This document shows positions 1 through 6,968 of a DNA stretch of 37,271 nucleotides, piece after piece. The stretch comes from a virus, in the IMG/VR virus record IMGVR_UViG_3300035199_001187, positions 1 to 37,271 of that record, one strand, 5' to 3'. The notes beneath the pieces are model-generated. The model was given only the letters and a program-made list of their open reading frames with translations. It was not told the origin of the DNA and ran no database searches. Numbering within the stretch: position 1 is the stretch's first letter; each line of letters opens with the position of its first letter. The translations under genes were made by a program, and so were the position numbers.

Positions 1-1232
1 TCAGGGCAATTTCCTGACCTCAGAGCGCCCGATGCACCGCATCGGGCGTTTTGTATTGCAGCGCTTGCGGTTATAGATATCCGCCGCCTCACGCACCATC
101 TGGCGCGCCTGCAGTAGGTTCTGCGGGCATTGGGTCAGCAGTTCGTTCTTCAGGATGCCGTTGACCCGCTCGGCCAGCGCGTTCTGGTAGCAGTCGTAGC
201 CGTCGGTCATCGACCAGGTCACGCCGTACTGCGTATTCAGGCGCTGACAGTGTGCAAAGCAGTACTGGATGCCGCTATCCGAGTGATGGATCAGCGCATG
301 GCGCATCCGGCGTTGCCTTAACGCCTGGCTGAAGGCCTGGGCGACCGACTTGGCCTGCAGTCCCTCATGGACGTGGTGGCCCACAATCTTGCGCGAATAG
401 GCATCGCTAACCAGGCTCAGGTACAAGGGGCCGCTCTGGGCCGGCAGGTAGGTGATATCGGCGACCCACACTCGCTCTGGCGCGCTGGGCAGTACCTGCT
501 GTGGACAGGGTTTGAGCAGAGGTTGGGGGGGCGATAGAAACGGTGAAAGCTGTGGGTCGTCTTGTGATAAGCCCGCTTGGGCATGACCAGCAGGCGATGC
601 TCGGCCAGGACCTGGAACAGGCGATCCCGCCCGACCCGCAACCCGGTCTCCGCCTGGTTCTGCAACAGGAAATGCAGCTTTCGCGCATCCAGGCGCGGCT
701 GACGCATCCGCACCCGCCGCACGAACTGGGCTACCTGCCAATCCTGCTGGTTACGGCGATCCGCTGCCCGATTGCGCTGGTAGTACGCCTGACGACTCAG
801 CCCCATGAACTGGCAAGCCCTGCTAACGCTCAGTCCTTGGACTTGCTTGTGCGTGAGGACTTGCCGGGACGCTTTTTTTACGATGGAGACGCCGTAGTCA
901 TTCTGCAGCACCTCCACCACGGCCTCAAAGAACTGCGCCTTCTGGTTGGTCAGTTCCAGTTGCTGCTCCAACTCCTTGATGCGCTGCTCGGGGGGCAGTG
1001 GAAGATCTGGCTCAGACACGGCGAGGCTCCTTGGCGTGCGAATGGATGCCCCTTGGCGCCAATCCTGCCGACCGTGTTTGCGTAACCACACCAACACCGT
1101 CGACCGTCCCTGGATGCCATAGCGGGCCTGAGCTTCCTGGTAACTTATTTCGCCTTTTTCGACTTGGTCGACCACCGCCAGTTTAAAAGCCAGCGTGTAA
1201 TCACGTTGGCTACGTCGCACACCTTCCACCAC
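1..1232 (-). pseudogene. IS3-family transposase, frameshifted
   Basis: A DDE transposase that would be roughly 410 residues if intact. The first part, from the ATG at 1232, has an N-terminal helix-turn-helix, a leucine-rich coiled coil (EQRIKELEQQLELTNQKAQF) and the HTH_21 region of OrfB in the same frame. The second part, in another frame and ending at base 1, has the rve catalytic core with D in ADITYL, D in HHSDSG and E in NALAERVNG. The frames part near 515-531, around a G7 run and the codons for RFYRPPNL. A two-base insertion or one-base loss there would explain it. The frames that are joined (OrfA with HTH_21) do not leave the usual IS3 A/B frameshift position, so I read this as a mutation. 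A programmed shift cannot be excluded. Confidence 0.75.
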
Positions 1233-1285
1233 GGGGCTCTCCTGAAAATAAGGGCAAAGGTGTAAACCTTATTCAGGACGGGACA
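1..1285 (-). mobile_element. IS3-family insertion sequence, left end cut by window
   Basis: The stretch holds one transposase gene of IS3 type and ends on the right at a sequence that, read on the minus strand, begins TGTCCCGTCCTGAATAAGG and runs to the transposase start. The terminal TG fits the TG...CA ends of IS3 elements. The other inverted repeat and any target duplication lie left of base 1, so the boundary at 1285 is inferred from one end only. It sits in host DNA only nine bases from the terminator hairpin that follows the tRNA-Thr site, outside the prophage. Confidence 0.75.
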
Positions 1286-1293
1286 TGAGAACG

Positions 1294-1325
1294 AAAAAGG
1301 CCTCGCATCGCTGCGAGGCCTTTTT
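1294..1325 (-). terminator. Intrinsic terminator downstream of tRNA-Thr site
   Basis: A perfect 14-bp stem, AAAAAGGCCTCGCA with TGCGAGGCCTTTTT around a four-base loop, flanked by A and T runs so that it can work in either direction. On the minus strand it follows the CCA end of the tRNA-Thr fragment by a few bases, so it is probably the original host terminator of that tRNA gene, left outside the prophage. Confidence 0.85.
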
Positions 1326-1331
1326 CGGAAT

Positions 1332-1376
1332 TGGTGCCGGCACCAGGAATCGAACCCGGGACCTACTGATTACAAG
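1332..1376 (-). other. Prophage att site: 3' end of tRNA-Thr(TGT)
   Basis: On the minus strand these 45 bases read as the 3' part of a threonine tRNA: the anticodon loop CTTGTAA, the variable region, the T arm (GGGTTCGATTCC) and the acceptor end with encoded CCA. The 5' half of the tRNA is missing: sequence upstream of the anticodon loop (from 1377 rightward) does not form the D arm. This is the usual scar of tRNA 3'-end integration. The intact tRNA should be rebuilt at the far, unseen end. The integrase gene lies 118 bases away and reads toward the site. Confidence 0.92.
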
Positions 1377-1442
1377 AACCCTGCTCACTGCAATTAAATC
1401 AGTTACTTAGGGGGTTCCTTGTTACGCAATAGGCACGACAAA

Positions 1443-1468
1443 GGCCGGATTCCATGCGGTATCCGGCC
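1443..1468 (-). terminator. Hairpin after integrase, probable terminator
   Basis: A perfect 8-bp stem (GGCCGGAT with ATCCGGCC, ten-base loop) lies 27 bases beyond the integrase stop codon and is followed on the minus strand by TTTG. It probably ends the leftward early operon before the att site. The T run is short. The remaining bases between 1377 and 1442 hold no gene; integrase arm sites are expected there but I could not identify them. Confidence 0.6.
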
Positions 1469-1494
1469 GGTCTGTTACGTAGGTTTGGCGGGGT

Positions 1495-2643
1495 TTAGAG
1501 GGCGGACGGGTCGACCGTCGGGACGCTGAGGTCGTACACGTCGAGCATGGACTCGTCGCGGTGGCCGCTGGCTAGCTGCTTGTCGGCACGGGTGCCTGGG
1601 GTGTCGGTGATGCCGCGGCGCTTGAGGTCGTGCAGGGCGAAACGATCGTTTGGCGCGATGGCACCTGCTTCCAGGGCGGTAGTGATAAAGCGCTGCCAGG
1701 CCGTGTCCAGGCTGGACTTGCGCAGCGCACCGCCGTGGGCGGCGACGATGATGAACCGCTTGTCGGGGGCAATCGGTACAGCGGTCTTGCTTCGCTCCCA
1801 AACCAACGCACGGTAGGCCTTGGCGCCATCCCAGGCTGCGCGCAGGCGGGGAGTCCAGCGGACGACGTTGTCGCGGCTGCCCTTCCGGCGGTTGGTGAGC
1901 ACGCCTTCTGTCAACTCGTTGGCATCGGTCAGGGTAACCGCCTCGATGCCGCGCAGGCGGCACAGGTACGCCAGTTCCATCACGTAGCTGAGATACGCAG
2001 GGCAGGCGCCGGCCTGGCCGCGTTTCAACTGTCCCAGGTCCCGGGCTCGGTCGATCAGAAGTTGCATTACGGCCGGGGAGGGCAGGCGGCGCTGCTTGCG
2101 CTCGATCGGCGCCTCGATGCCCTGGGCGGGGTTGGTGTCCAGGTACCCCCGGTTGCGGCCCCACTGCATCACAAGGCGCAGGTAGCGCAGCGCATGTGCG
2201 GCCTTTGACGGCGTGCCCTCGTCGGCGATGCTGTCGATGATCCGTTGAATCAGCGCCGGAGTGAACTTGCGGACGGCCAGCTCACCGAGGGGTTTCTTGA
2301 GCTTGGTCGGTATCTTGAGCAGGACGTCGCGCGACCAGGTGTAGTCGTCCTGGGTCTTCTGACTGAGCCGCTTGAACTTCAGGCTGGCGTGGTACTGCTC
2401 GCACAAGTAGCGGAGGCTGTCGCGGTCGATGCCGTCGCGCTCTTCCATGATGCGGTGCAGCTCGGAAAGGCTGGCCAGGCTAGTGGCGATATTCTGTCGG
2501 CGCTGCTGGCCGGCCTCGTCCCGGTGCAGCGTGTACCAGGTGCCTTTGCCGCGGTGGTCATAGAAAACGGCCGCCGGAATGGCGGCCTGATCGATGTGCG
2601 GGGGGATGTGCGGGTTGTGCTTTCGCTTCCTGGAACGCCTCAT
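1495..2643 (-). CDS. int: Tyrosine-recombinase phage integrase
   Basis: A 382-residue site-specific recombinase that integrates and excises the prophage at the tRNA-Thr site. The N-terminal 100 residues are basic and hold the arm/core-binding part. The catalytic half has the first arginine R231 (CRLRGIE), the box II histidine H338 followed by lysine (HDLKRRG), H361 in SGHRDES and the nucleophile Y370 in MLDVY. Lysine or arginine after HDL varies among such phage integrases. The open frame runs further upstream, but the ATG at 2643 overlaps the stop codon of the preceding DUF4224 gene as ATGA, and only from here does the protein look like an integrase. It is the last gene of the leftward early operon. 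Confidence 0.95.
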   Translation of the reverse strand: MRRSRKRKHNPHIPPHIDQAAIPAAVFYDHRGKGTWYTLHRDEAGQQRRQNIATSLASLSELHRIMEERDGIDRDSLRYLCEQYHASLKFKRLSQKTQDDYTWSRDVLLKIPTKLKKPLGELAVRKFTPALIQRIIDSIADEGTPSKAAHALRYLRLVMQWGRNRGYLDTNPAQGIEAPIERKQRRLPSPAVMQLLIDRARDLGQLKRGQAGACPAYLSYVMELAYLCRLRGIEAVTLTDANELTEGVLTNRRKGSRDNVVRWTPRLRAAWDGAKAYRALVWERSKTAVPIAPDKRFIIVAAHGGALRKSSLDTAWQRFITTALEAGAIAPNDRFALHDLKRRGITDTPGTRADKQLASGHRDESMLDVYDLSVPTVDPSAL

Positions 2644-2849
2644 AGGATCTCGACGCCGTAGTGCTCCTGGTTGACCGGCTTCAGCCCGCCGGCCTGGTTG
2701 ATCAGTTCCAGCGTGGTCCAGGGGCCGGTGCGGCCCCTGAACAGGCGGACGCCCTGCTCGCGCAGGGTCCGCTCCACGTCTGCCCGGCGGGCATATCCGG
2801 TGATGCGCTTGAGGTCCTCGAAGGTCAACACGTTGGAGGCTTCGCTCAT
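2640..2849 (-). CDS. DUF4224-type small protein next to integrase
   Basis: A 69-residue protein with a short N-terminal helix pair (LTFEDLKRITGYARRADVER) that looks like a small DNA-binding module, and the WTTLELIN segment seen in DUF4224 proteins. Genes of this family typically sit directly before phage integrases and overlap them, as here (ATGA with int). An excisionase-like role is a reasonable inference from place and size, but I see no direct proof. GGAGG lies eight bases before the ATG. Its own start codon overlaps the stop of a 33-codon reading frame upstream. Confidence 0.75.
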   Translation of the reverse strand: MSEASNVLTFEDLKRITGYARRADVERTLREQGVRLFRGRTGPWTTLELINQAGGLKPVNQEHYGVEIL

Positions 2850-2947
2850 GGTCGGGCCTCCAGTGTACTGCCGGCGGGCGCCGCCCTATGCCGAGAAACC
2901 AGGCGCGATGCTTCTTGCTCGTGCCCGGCCTGAAACGGTCTATCCAT
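2846..2947 (-). CDS. Possible 33-residue microprotein
   Basis: A short frame starts at an ATG six bases after GGGAGAT, a good Shine-Dalgarno sequence. That ATG overlaps the stop (TAG) of the gene upstream, and the frame ends in a TGA that overlaps the ATG of the DUF4224 gene. The peptide starts MDRPFQAGHEQEASRLV and is rich in Arg and Ala. I know no family for it. The perfect tiling between two overlapping neighbours and the ribosome binding site support translation. It may serve only to couple the neighbours. Confidence 0.5.
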   Translation of the reverse strand: MDRPFQAGHEQEASRLVSRHRAAPAGSTLEARP

Positions 2948-3146
2948 GCTGATCTCCCAGCCATTCCCGCCGCCGGCCCCACTGCCGGCGCATCTCCTCG
3001 ACTAGACGTTCGACTGCTGCGGCTCCGCGCTTCTTGGCGAGGGATTCCTCGAGCTCGGCCACCTTCTCCGGCGTGGTGGTACCACGCCGGAGCCAGTACC
3101 GGGCCTCACATTCCAGCATGTGCTGGCCTTCGGTCTGGTCAGGCAA
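2940..3146 (-). CDS. Small phage protein, possibly DUF7696-like, TTG start
   Basis: A 68-residue, charged, mostly helical protein with the motif ECEARYWLRRG followed by TTPEKVAEL and a basic C-terminus (RRQWGRRREWL). Short proteins with ECEARYW are common in Pseudomonas phage early regions near methyltransferase genes. I recall the family as DUF7696, without certainty. The start is TTG at 3146, preceded by GGAGG seven bases upstream and overlapping the methyltransferase stop. An internal ATG at 3119 is the alternative, preceded by GAAGG. Function unknown. Confidence 0.65.
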   Translation of the reverse strand: MPDQTEGQHMLECEARYWLRRGTTTPEKVAELEESLAKKRGAAAVERLVEEMRRQWGRRREWLGDQHG

Positions 3147-4875
3147 TGGCCACCTCCCGCCGTGCCAGGCTCATGGCCATCGCCAGCGGCCGCACCCATA
3201 CCGGCATGCTGTTGAGGATGAAGGTTTCGCCCTGCTCGGCCAGCAGCAGAGTGGTACCCATCACGTCGGCGATGGCCTTGCCTGCCTTGCGGGGCACAGC
3301 GTTGCCGATCCGCTCGCGCCAGGCCCCGTCGTTGTTCCCGTGGAGGGTGAACAGGTTCCCGACCTGGAGCAGCTGTCCGGTGTCCTGGCAGGGCTGCCAG
3401 ATGTCTTCCGGATCAAACATGGATTGCAGGGCGGCCAGTTCCAGGGTGGTGAATGGCCGGTTCCAGGTGTTGAAGGGGCTGCGAATTACGCAGGTCATGC
3501 GGTCATTCGGAGCCGGCATGCGCACGTCGGCGACGGACCATCGGCCATTGTCATGGCGGGCGCTGGCCGAGACTGCGCCGGCGGGATCATTCCAACCCAC
3601 TACACCGTAGTGGCCGCCGGTGAGGTAGGCGTCGCCCTTCTTCCGATCGAGCACACGCGGATCAGCGACTGACTGCCAGCCACCTTGCACGCCCTTTCCG
3701 CCAGCGATGATGGTGCCGGCGGCCTTATCGTAGGGCACCACGCGGTAGTTTCCGGAATGGCGGTTCCAGTCGGGGCGAGGGTCGGCCACGCTGAACTTGC
3801 CTTGCCCGGGCGACTGCTGACCGGTAATGGTCCCCATCGCCTCGGTCCATTCCACCAGGCCGAACTGCTGGCCATGGTTCCAGCTGGCGGACTGCTGGTA
3901 GCGCGGGTCGGCCACCGAGTAGGCGCCGTTGGTGGGGCCGCTGCGGCCGGCGATAGTGCCGGTGCTGTCCTGCCAACCATGCACGCCCAGGTAGCCGGCC
4001 TGGTACTCCGGCACCACCAGATAGTCGCGAAGGACGCCATTCTCCACCACAAAGCGGTTGAGCGATCGCCAATCCTTCCCGGGCTCGACCAGGGCAAGGC
4101 GAAGCCACGTTTTCCAGAACAGCGCCGGCACCCGGTGCATGGGGCCGGCGAGTTGGATGTCGCCCGCCAGGGGCATGCGGCCGAGGATCTCGCCGACGCC
4201 GCGCAGGCGGTGTGTTTGTGGCTGATACAGGAAGGCCGGGACTTTCTCGATGTGGCGGGCGACCAGTAGGAAGCGCTTGCGGCTCTGCGCCAGGTTGGCG
4301 ATTTCACCGCAGTCATGCACGGTTTCCGCGACGGCGTAGCCGTAGTGGGCGAACAGCTTGACGATTTGATCCAGTAGGTGCCGCCCGCGGCTGGCCAGGC
4401 GCGGCACGTTCTCGAAAACGATCAGGCTGACGGGGTTGTGCTGCCAGGCCTCAAGCATCATCCAGACGCAGCGCAAGGTCAGCTCATTGAGGGCTTGGTA
4501 TTTCGGGGTGAGGCTCATGGACTCCGGCAACAGCCCGCTGGCCCCTTTGCAGGGGCTGGAGATGAAGACTGCGTCCGGATCTTCGTAGCCGGCAGCGCGG
4601 CGGATGTCGTCGACCGTGGCCTCTCGCCAGCCGGGTGGAGGCTCGACGCCGTTGAAGGCGATGTACTGCTCGCGGGTGAACAGGTCGAGCAAGGTCCCCT
4701 TGGTACCGGTGAAATTCTCGAAGTCGGCGAGGCCGGCGGGGTCGATGTCGACCCCGCCGATGCACCGCCAGTCGGCCTGCACGTTGCCTACCACGGGGTG
4801 GCTGTCGTTGAATCCTGCTGCCCCGGAGCCCAGGCCACAGCAGAAGCCGAAGTGCTTGAGCACACGCTTAAACAT
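3139..4875 (-). CDS. C5 cytosine DNA methyltransferase with internal repeats
   Basis: A 578-residue protein of the Dcm/PF00145 family that would methylate cytosine C5 in phage and host DNA, probably to protect the phage from restriction. Seen motifs: I, FCCGLGSGAAGF (residues 11-22); IV, SSPC with catalytic C109; VI, FENVP (154-158); VIII, QSRKR (197-201); X, RIGNAVP (522-528). Between VIII and X, where the target-recognition domain belongs, lie four degenerate units of about 30 residues (295-325, 338-367, 377-407, 423-452), each a W/Y segment, GT-I/V-like, then SVADPR or SVADVR. This makes it longer than the usual 330-430. The ATG at 4875 has GGAGGT six bases upstream and overlaps the previous stop, so it is preferred to the ATG at 4896. 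No restriction partner is present. Confidence 0.92.
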   Translation of the reverse strand: MFKRVLKHFGFCCGLGSGAAGFNDSHPVVGNVQADWRCIGGVDIDPAGLADFENFTGTKGTLLDLFTREQYIAFNGVEPPPGWREATVDDIRRAAGYEDPDAVFISSPCKGASGLLPESMSLTPKYQALNELTLRCVWMMLEAWQHNPVSLIVFENVPRLASRGRHLLDQIVKLFAHYGYAVAETVHDCGEIANLAQSRKRFLLVARHIEKVPAFLYQPQTHRLRGVGEILGRMPLAGDIQLAGPMHRVPALFWKTWLRLALVEPGKDWRSLNRFVVENGVLRDYLVVPEYQAGYLGVHGWQDSTGTIAGRSGPTNGAYSVADPRYQQSASWNHGQQFGLVEWTEAMGTITGQQSPGQGKFSVADPRPDWNRHSGNYRVVPYDKAAGTIIAGGKGVQGGWQSVADPRVLDRKKGDAYLTGGHYGVVGWNDPAGAVSASARHDNGRWSVADVRMPAPNDRMTCVIRSPFNTWNRPFTTLELAALQSMFDPEDIWQPCQDTGQLLQVGNLFTLHGNNDGAWRERIGNAVPRKAGKAIADVMGTTLLLAEQGETFILNSMPVWVRPLAMAMSLARREVAIA

Positions 4876-5155
4876 CCGCCACCTCCACCATCGCATACAG
4901 GGTGACGTCCTCGAGGTCGCGGTCCTGGTGCAGGTTCAGCCGCTTGAGGCCGTCCAGGTTGTCTGGGTGGCAGTCGGTGAGCAGCACGGCCGGCATGCGG
5001 GCGGACTCGCTGCGGATCGCCTTCAGCTTGGCCAGCAGGGTGGTGAAGCTGTAGAGCCCGGCCTCCAGCTCGACGGCGCGACGGCCCTGGAGCATCAGGC
5101 TCTGGCGCAGCTGGCGGGGCGACTTGGTCGCCGTGCTGACGAATTCAACGCGCAT
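4868..5155 (-). CDS. Hypothetical 95-residue phage protein
   Basis: Starts [20 protein letters not shown] and is mixed alpha/beta, with hydrophobic strands (MPAVLLTDCH, DVTLYAMVEV) and a leucine-rich helix. The part around LLTDCHPDNLDGLKRL resembles no family I can name. The ATG at 5155 overlaps the previous gene. The longer frame upstream is in-frame read-through with no phage character. It ends inside the first codons of the methyltransferase (ATGTTTAA), so the two are translationally coupled. Function unknown. Confidence 0.75.
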   Translation of the reverse strand: MRVEFVSTATKSPRQLRQSLMLQGRRAVELEAGLYSFTTLLAKLKAIRSESARMPAVLLTDCHPDNLDGLKRLNLHQDRDLEDVTLYAMVEVADV

Positions 5156-5342
5156 GGCGGCGCCCTCCCTGGGCCTTCTTGGCCTTGATGTTGTCCATGT
5201 AGGTCGCCCACTCGGCGGTTTTGCGTTGCTGGCGGATCTGGCTGCAGCGGGCGTGCTTGCGGGTGGAACGGGCGTTGCCGCAGATGTCGCAGATGCTGGG
5301 CAGGTCCAGGCGGTGGCTGGCCATGGTCGGGCGCTCACGCAT
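5145..5342 (-). CDS. Small Cys-rich protein, possible zinc finger
   Basis: A 65-residue basic protein with CDICG at 18-22, His30 and Cys33 (KHARC), a spacing that could hold one zinc ion, followed by a Lys/Arg-rich helix. Such small treble-clef-like proteins are frequent in phage early operons and may bind DNA or RNA. I recognise no named family. The ATG at 5342 overlaps the upstream stop (ATGCGTGA) and has GGAGG seven bases before it, which decides it over the inner Met7. Confidence 0.75.
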   Translation of the reverse strand: MRERPTMASHRLDLPSICDICGNARSTRKHARCSQIRQQRKTAEWATYMDNIKAKKAQGGRRHAR

Positions 5343-5757
5343 GGGGCACCTCCAGCATCAGGACGGCGCGGGCGCCGTCACGGTTCATGCTGCTGACAAT
5401 GCGGTCCCGCTCCATGGCCTCGATCATGCGGGCGGCGCGGTTGTAGCCGATGTTGAAACGGCGCTGCAGGAAGGAAGCACTGACACGTTGATTACTGACC
5501 ACGGCGAGGACGGCTTCGCGGTAGAGCGGGTCTGCCGTATCAGGTTCCATCGGGTGAGCCGCGACATAGCGGGATGTGCGCTCGAGCACCTCCAGGGCGG
5601 TGGCGTGGTTGTTGTGATTCTCGATCGCCCGTGCGGCCTTGCTGATCAGTAGCTCGCAGGCCTTGCGCAGGTCGTCCGGCGTCTCGGTACCGGCCGCGCT
5701 GCAATAGGTGATGATGAGGTACTCGGCGATCTGGCCGACTTCTGCTGGCGTCTTCAT
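5335..5757 (-). CDS. Orphan FtsK-gamma domain protein
   Basis: A 140-residue protein whose C-terminal half (about 74-134) matches the winged-helix gamma domain of the chromosome translocase Fts[15 protein letters not shown], then [20 protein letters not shown] and a closing [10 protein letters not shown]. In FtsK this domain reads KOPS sequences and activates XerD at dif. Here there is no motor: no Walker motifs and no membrane part. The N-terminal 70 residues are helical and unknown. It could bind KOPS-like sites in host or phage DNA, act on XerCD, or serve as a local regulator. These are inferences; the domain assignment is firm. It overlaps both neighbours. Confidence 0.85.
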   Translation of the reverse strand: MKTPAEVGQIAEYLIITYCSAAGTETPDDLRKACELLISKAARAIENHNNHATALEVLERTSRYVAAHPMEPDTADPLYREAVLAVVSNQRVSASFLQRRFNIGYNRAARMIEAMERDRIVSSMNRDGARAVLMLEVPHA

Positions 5758-6194
5758 GCTGCGCCTCCTTGCACAACAGGGGCAGCCTGCTGCAGCAGAG
5801 CCTGCATGTACTCAATCGCCTGGATGGCGTCGTCATGGGAGCCGCTGAACACTTCGCGGGCCGTTTGTGCTGCACGGTTAACCGAGGCCTGCCAGTCTTC
5901 TGGCTGTTCGTCCGCCTCCCAGCCTAGCCTGTTGCGACGCTCCATCAGGTCCAGTGCCTTGCGCGCTTTGGTGCTCAGCTCCGGGCTGATGCCGCAATCA
6001 CCTTCGGCCACGTAGTTGACGAACTCCAGCAGGGCGTCGCCGGCTGCGAGTTCATGACCGCGTGCCCAGCTGACCACCTCGCCGCCATCGACGCTGCGAG
6101 GGACTTCCTTGCCGGTGGCGCCACGGATGACAATGGTGTCGTAGCGCGGTGTGGTAGCCTCAGCGGCGCCGCCTTGGGGTTGATTCACTTGCAT
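5754..6194 (-). CDS. Hypothetical early protein, 146 residues
   Basis: An acidic protein ([20 protein letters not shown]...) with a beta-rich first half ([18 protein letters not shown]) and a helical second half that ends in Ala/Gln-rich sequence. No family recognised. Its start follows AAAGGAGAAGCACC, the strong ribosome binding site that recurs before three other genes of this operon, itself preceded by a hairpin with a CTGCAA loop. The stop overlaps the ATG of the FtsK-gamma gene, so the two are co-translated. Confidence 0.7.
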   Translation of the reverse strand: MQVNQPQGGAAEATTPRYDTIVIRGATGKEVPRSVDGGEVVSWARGHELAAGDALLEFVNYVAEGDCGISPELSTKARKALDLMERRNRLGWEADEQPEDWQASVNRAAQTAREVFSGSHDDAIQAIEYMQALLQQAAPVVQGGAA

Positions 6195-6250
6195 GGTGCT
6201 TCTCCTTTGGGGTGGTTGGCGTCGGGGAGTTGCAGCCCCCCGGCGCCTCT
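6195..6250 (-). promoter_or_regulatory. Hairpin-SD cassette, copy 1
   Basis: Between two genes lies an imperfect hairpin (6218-6247, minus strand, arms GGCG..CGGGG and CCCCG..CGCC) whose loop contains CTGCAA, then about a dozen bases, then CCAAAGGAGAAGCACC and the ATG at 6194. The order and the ribosome binding site are those of copies 2-4. This copy has the most diverged stem, but the pairing and the loop are kept. Confidence 0.6.
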
Positions 6251-6273
6251 TCTCTTGCCGGCTTTAGCCGGTG

Positions 6274-6822
6274 TCAGTGGATGCGGACCTTCTTGCCGCG
6301 AACATCCATGTACAGGCGCACGTCCCTCAGCTGGTACCGGCCCCCGACCCCGCCTTTCACGATGAAGCCGTCGTCGGCGTCGTCGGTGCTGAGCTTCACC
6401 CGGAAGGGGTAGCCACACGGGCGACTGCGGCACATGTCGGCCTGGTGGGCGTACTGGCTGGACTTCTTGATCTCCGCGAACAACTGGCCCTCGTCGCTGA
6501 TCCAGGTGCGCCGCAGGTCCTGCCAGATCTCTTGCCCGTTCTCGATGTACTGATGCACCTCGAACTCCGGGTTGCTGTCCATTCGCAGCAAGCTGAGGCA
6601 GTCCTCCACCAGGTTGTGATCGAGGCGGCGCAGCTGGGTCATGTCGAACGGAAAATCGCGGCCGTTGTAGAGGCCCAGCAGGAACAGCGCGACCACACCG
6701 CTCTGACCGGTGCAGCCCTGGGCAATCGGCAGCAGACGCTTCAGGGCGGCAATGCCCGCCTCGCGGACCTCCGGGAGTTGTTCTTCGTAGCGCCGAAGTT
6801 CAGTGAGGATGATGTCGTGCAT
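6274..6822 (-). CDS. Phage early protein, DUF7673-like N-terminus
   Basis: A 182-residue protein. The N-terminal 80 residues (AALKRLLPIAQG, GQSGVVALFLLGLYNG, FDMTQLRRLD) resemble the DUF7673 domain of Pseudomonas and Xanthomonas phages; this name is from memory. The rest, including a CRSRPCGYPF segment and a basic beta-rich end, matches nothing I know. Function unknown. It starts after the copy 2 hairpin and AAAGGAGAAGCACC. It stands alone between two cassettes with no overlap, unlike most of the operon. Confidence 0.7.
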   Translation of the reverse strand: MHDIILTELRRYEEQLPEVREAGIAALKRLLPIAQGCTGQSGVVALFLLGLYNGRDFPFDMTQLRRLDHNLVEDCLSLLRMDSNPEFEVHQYIENGQEIWQDLRRTWISDEGQLFAEIKKSSQYAHQADMCRSRPCGYPFRVKLSTDDADDGFIVKGGVGGRYQLRDVRLYMDVRGKKVRIH

Positions 6823-6875
6823 GGTGCTTCTCCTTTGGGGCTTGGGCCCGGGCGTTGCAGCGCCCGGGCTGGGTG
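6823..6875 (-). promoter_or_regulatory. Hairpin-SD cassette, copy 2
   Basis: A near-perfect stem (6846-6869: CCCGGGCG / CGCCCGGG with loop CTGCAA on the minus strand) starts seven bases after the stop of the 30-residue peptide. It is followed by CCCCAAAGGAGAAGCACC and the ATG at 6822. It is nearly identical to copy 3. It may protect the mRNA end, act as an insulator between cistrons, or bind a regulator. Confidence 0.7.
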
Positions 6876-6968
6876 TCAGAGGCTGTGGATCAGAGCGAGG
6901 AACAGGTCAGGGGTGGCCTTGCCGGCGAGGACGATCAGGCCCAGGGCGCGGTGGGCTGCGGTGATCAT
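6876..6968 (-). CDS. 30-residue hydrophobic peptide, paralog of 44-residue peptide
   Basis: The frame MITAAHRALGLIVLAGKATP continues to DLFLALIHSL. Its last 16 residues match the end of the peptide at 7628-7762 (AGNATPDLFLALIQRF). The DNA similarity of the two genes continues through their stops into the hairpin and Shine-Dalgarno sequence, so this is a duplicated block. Here the N-terminal part of the peptide is lost or replaced. The ATG overlaps the upstream stop as ATGA. It may be a small membrane peptide or a leftover of the duplication. Confidence 0.55.
   Translation of the reverse strand: MITAAHRALGLIVLAGKATPDLFLALIHSL

Noticed and set aside
1332-1376. A functional tRNA gene
   Set aside because: Only the 3' part is present; the acceptor 5' strand, D arm and half of the anticodon stem are missing.
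1495-2982. Integrase beginning at 2982 (495 codons)
   Set aside because: The first 113 codons are the shadow of DUF4224 and the neighbouring small genes in another frame; the ATGA overlap at 2643 is the real start.
3139-5342. A restriction-modification system
   Set aside because: Only the methyltransferase is present; none of the small neighbours has a nuclease motif.
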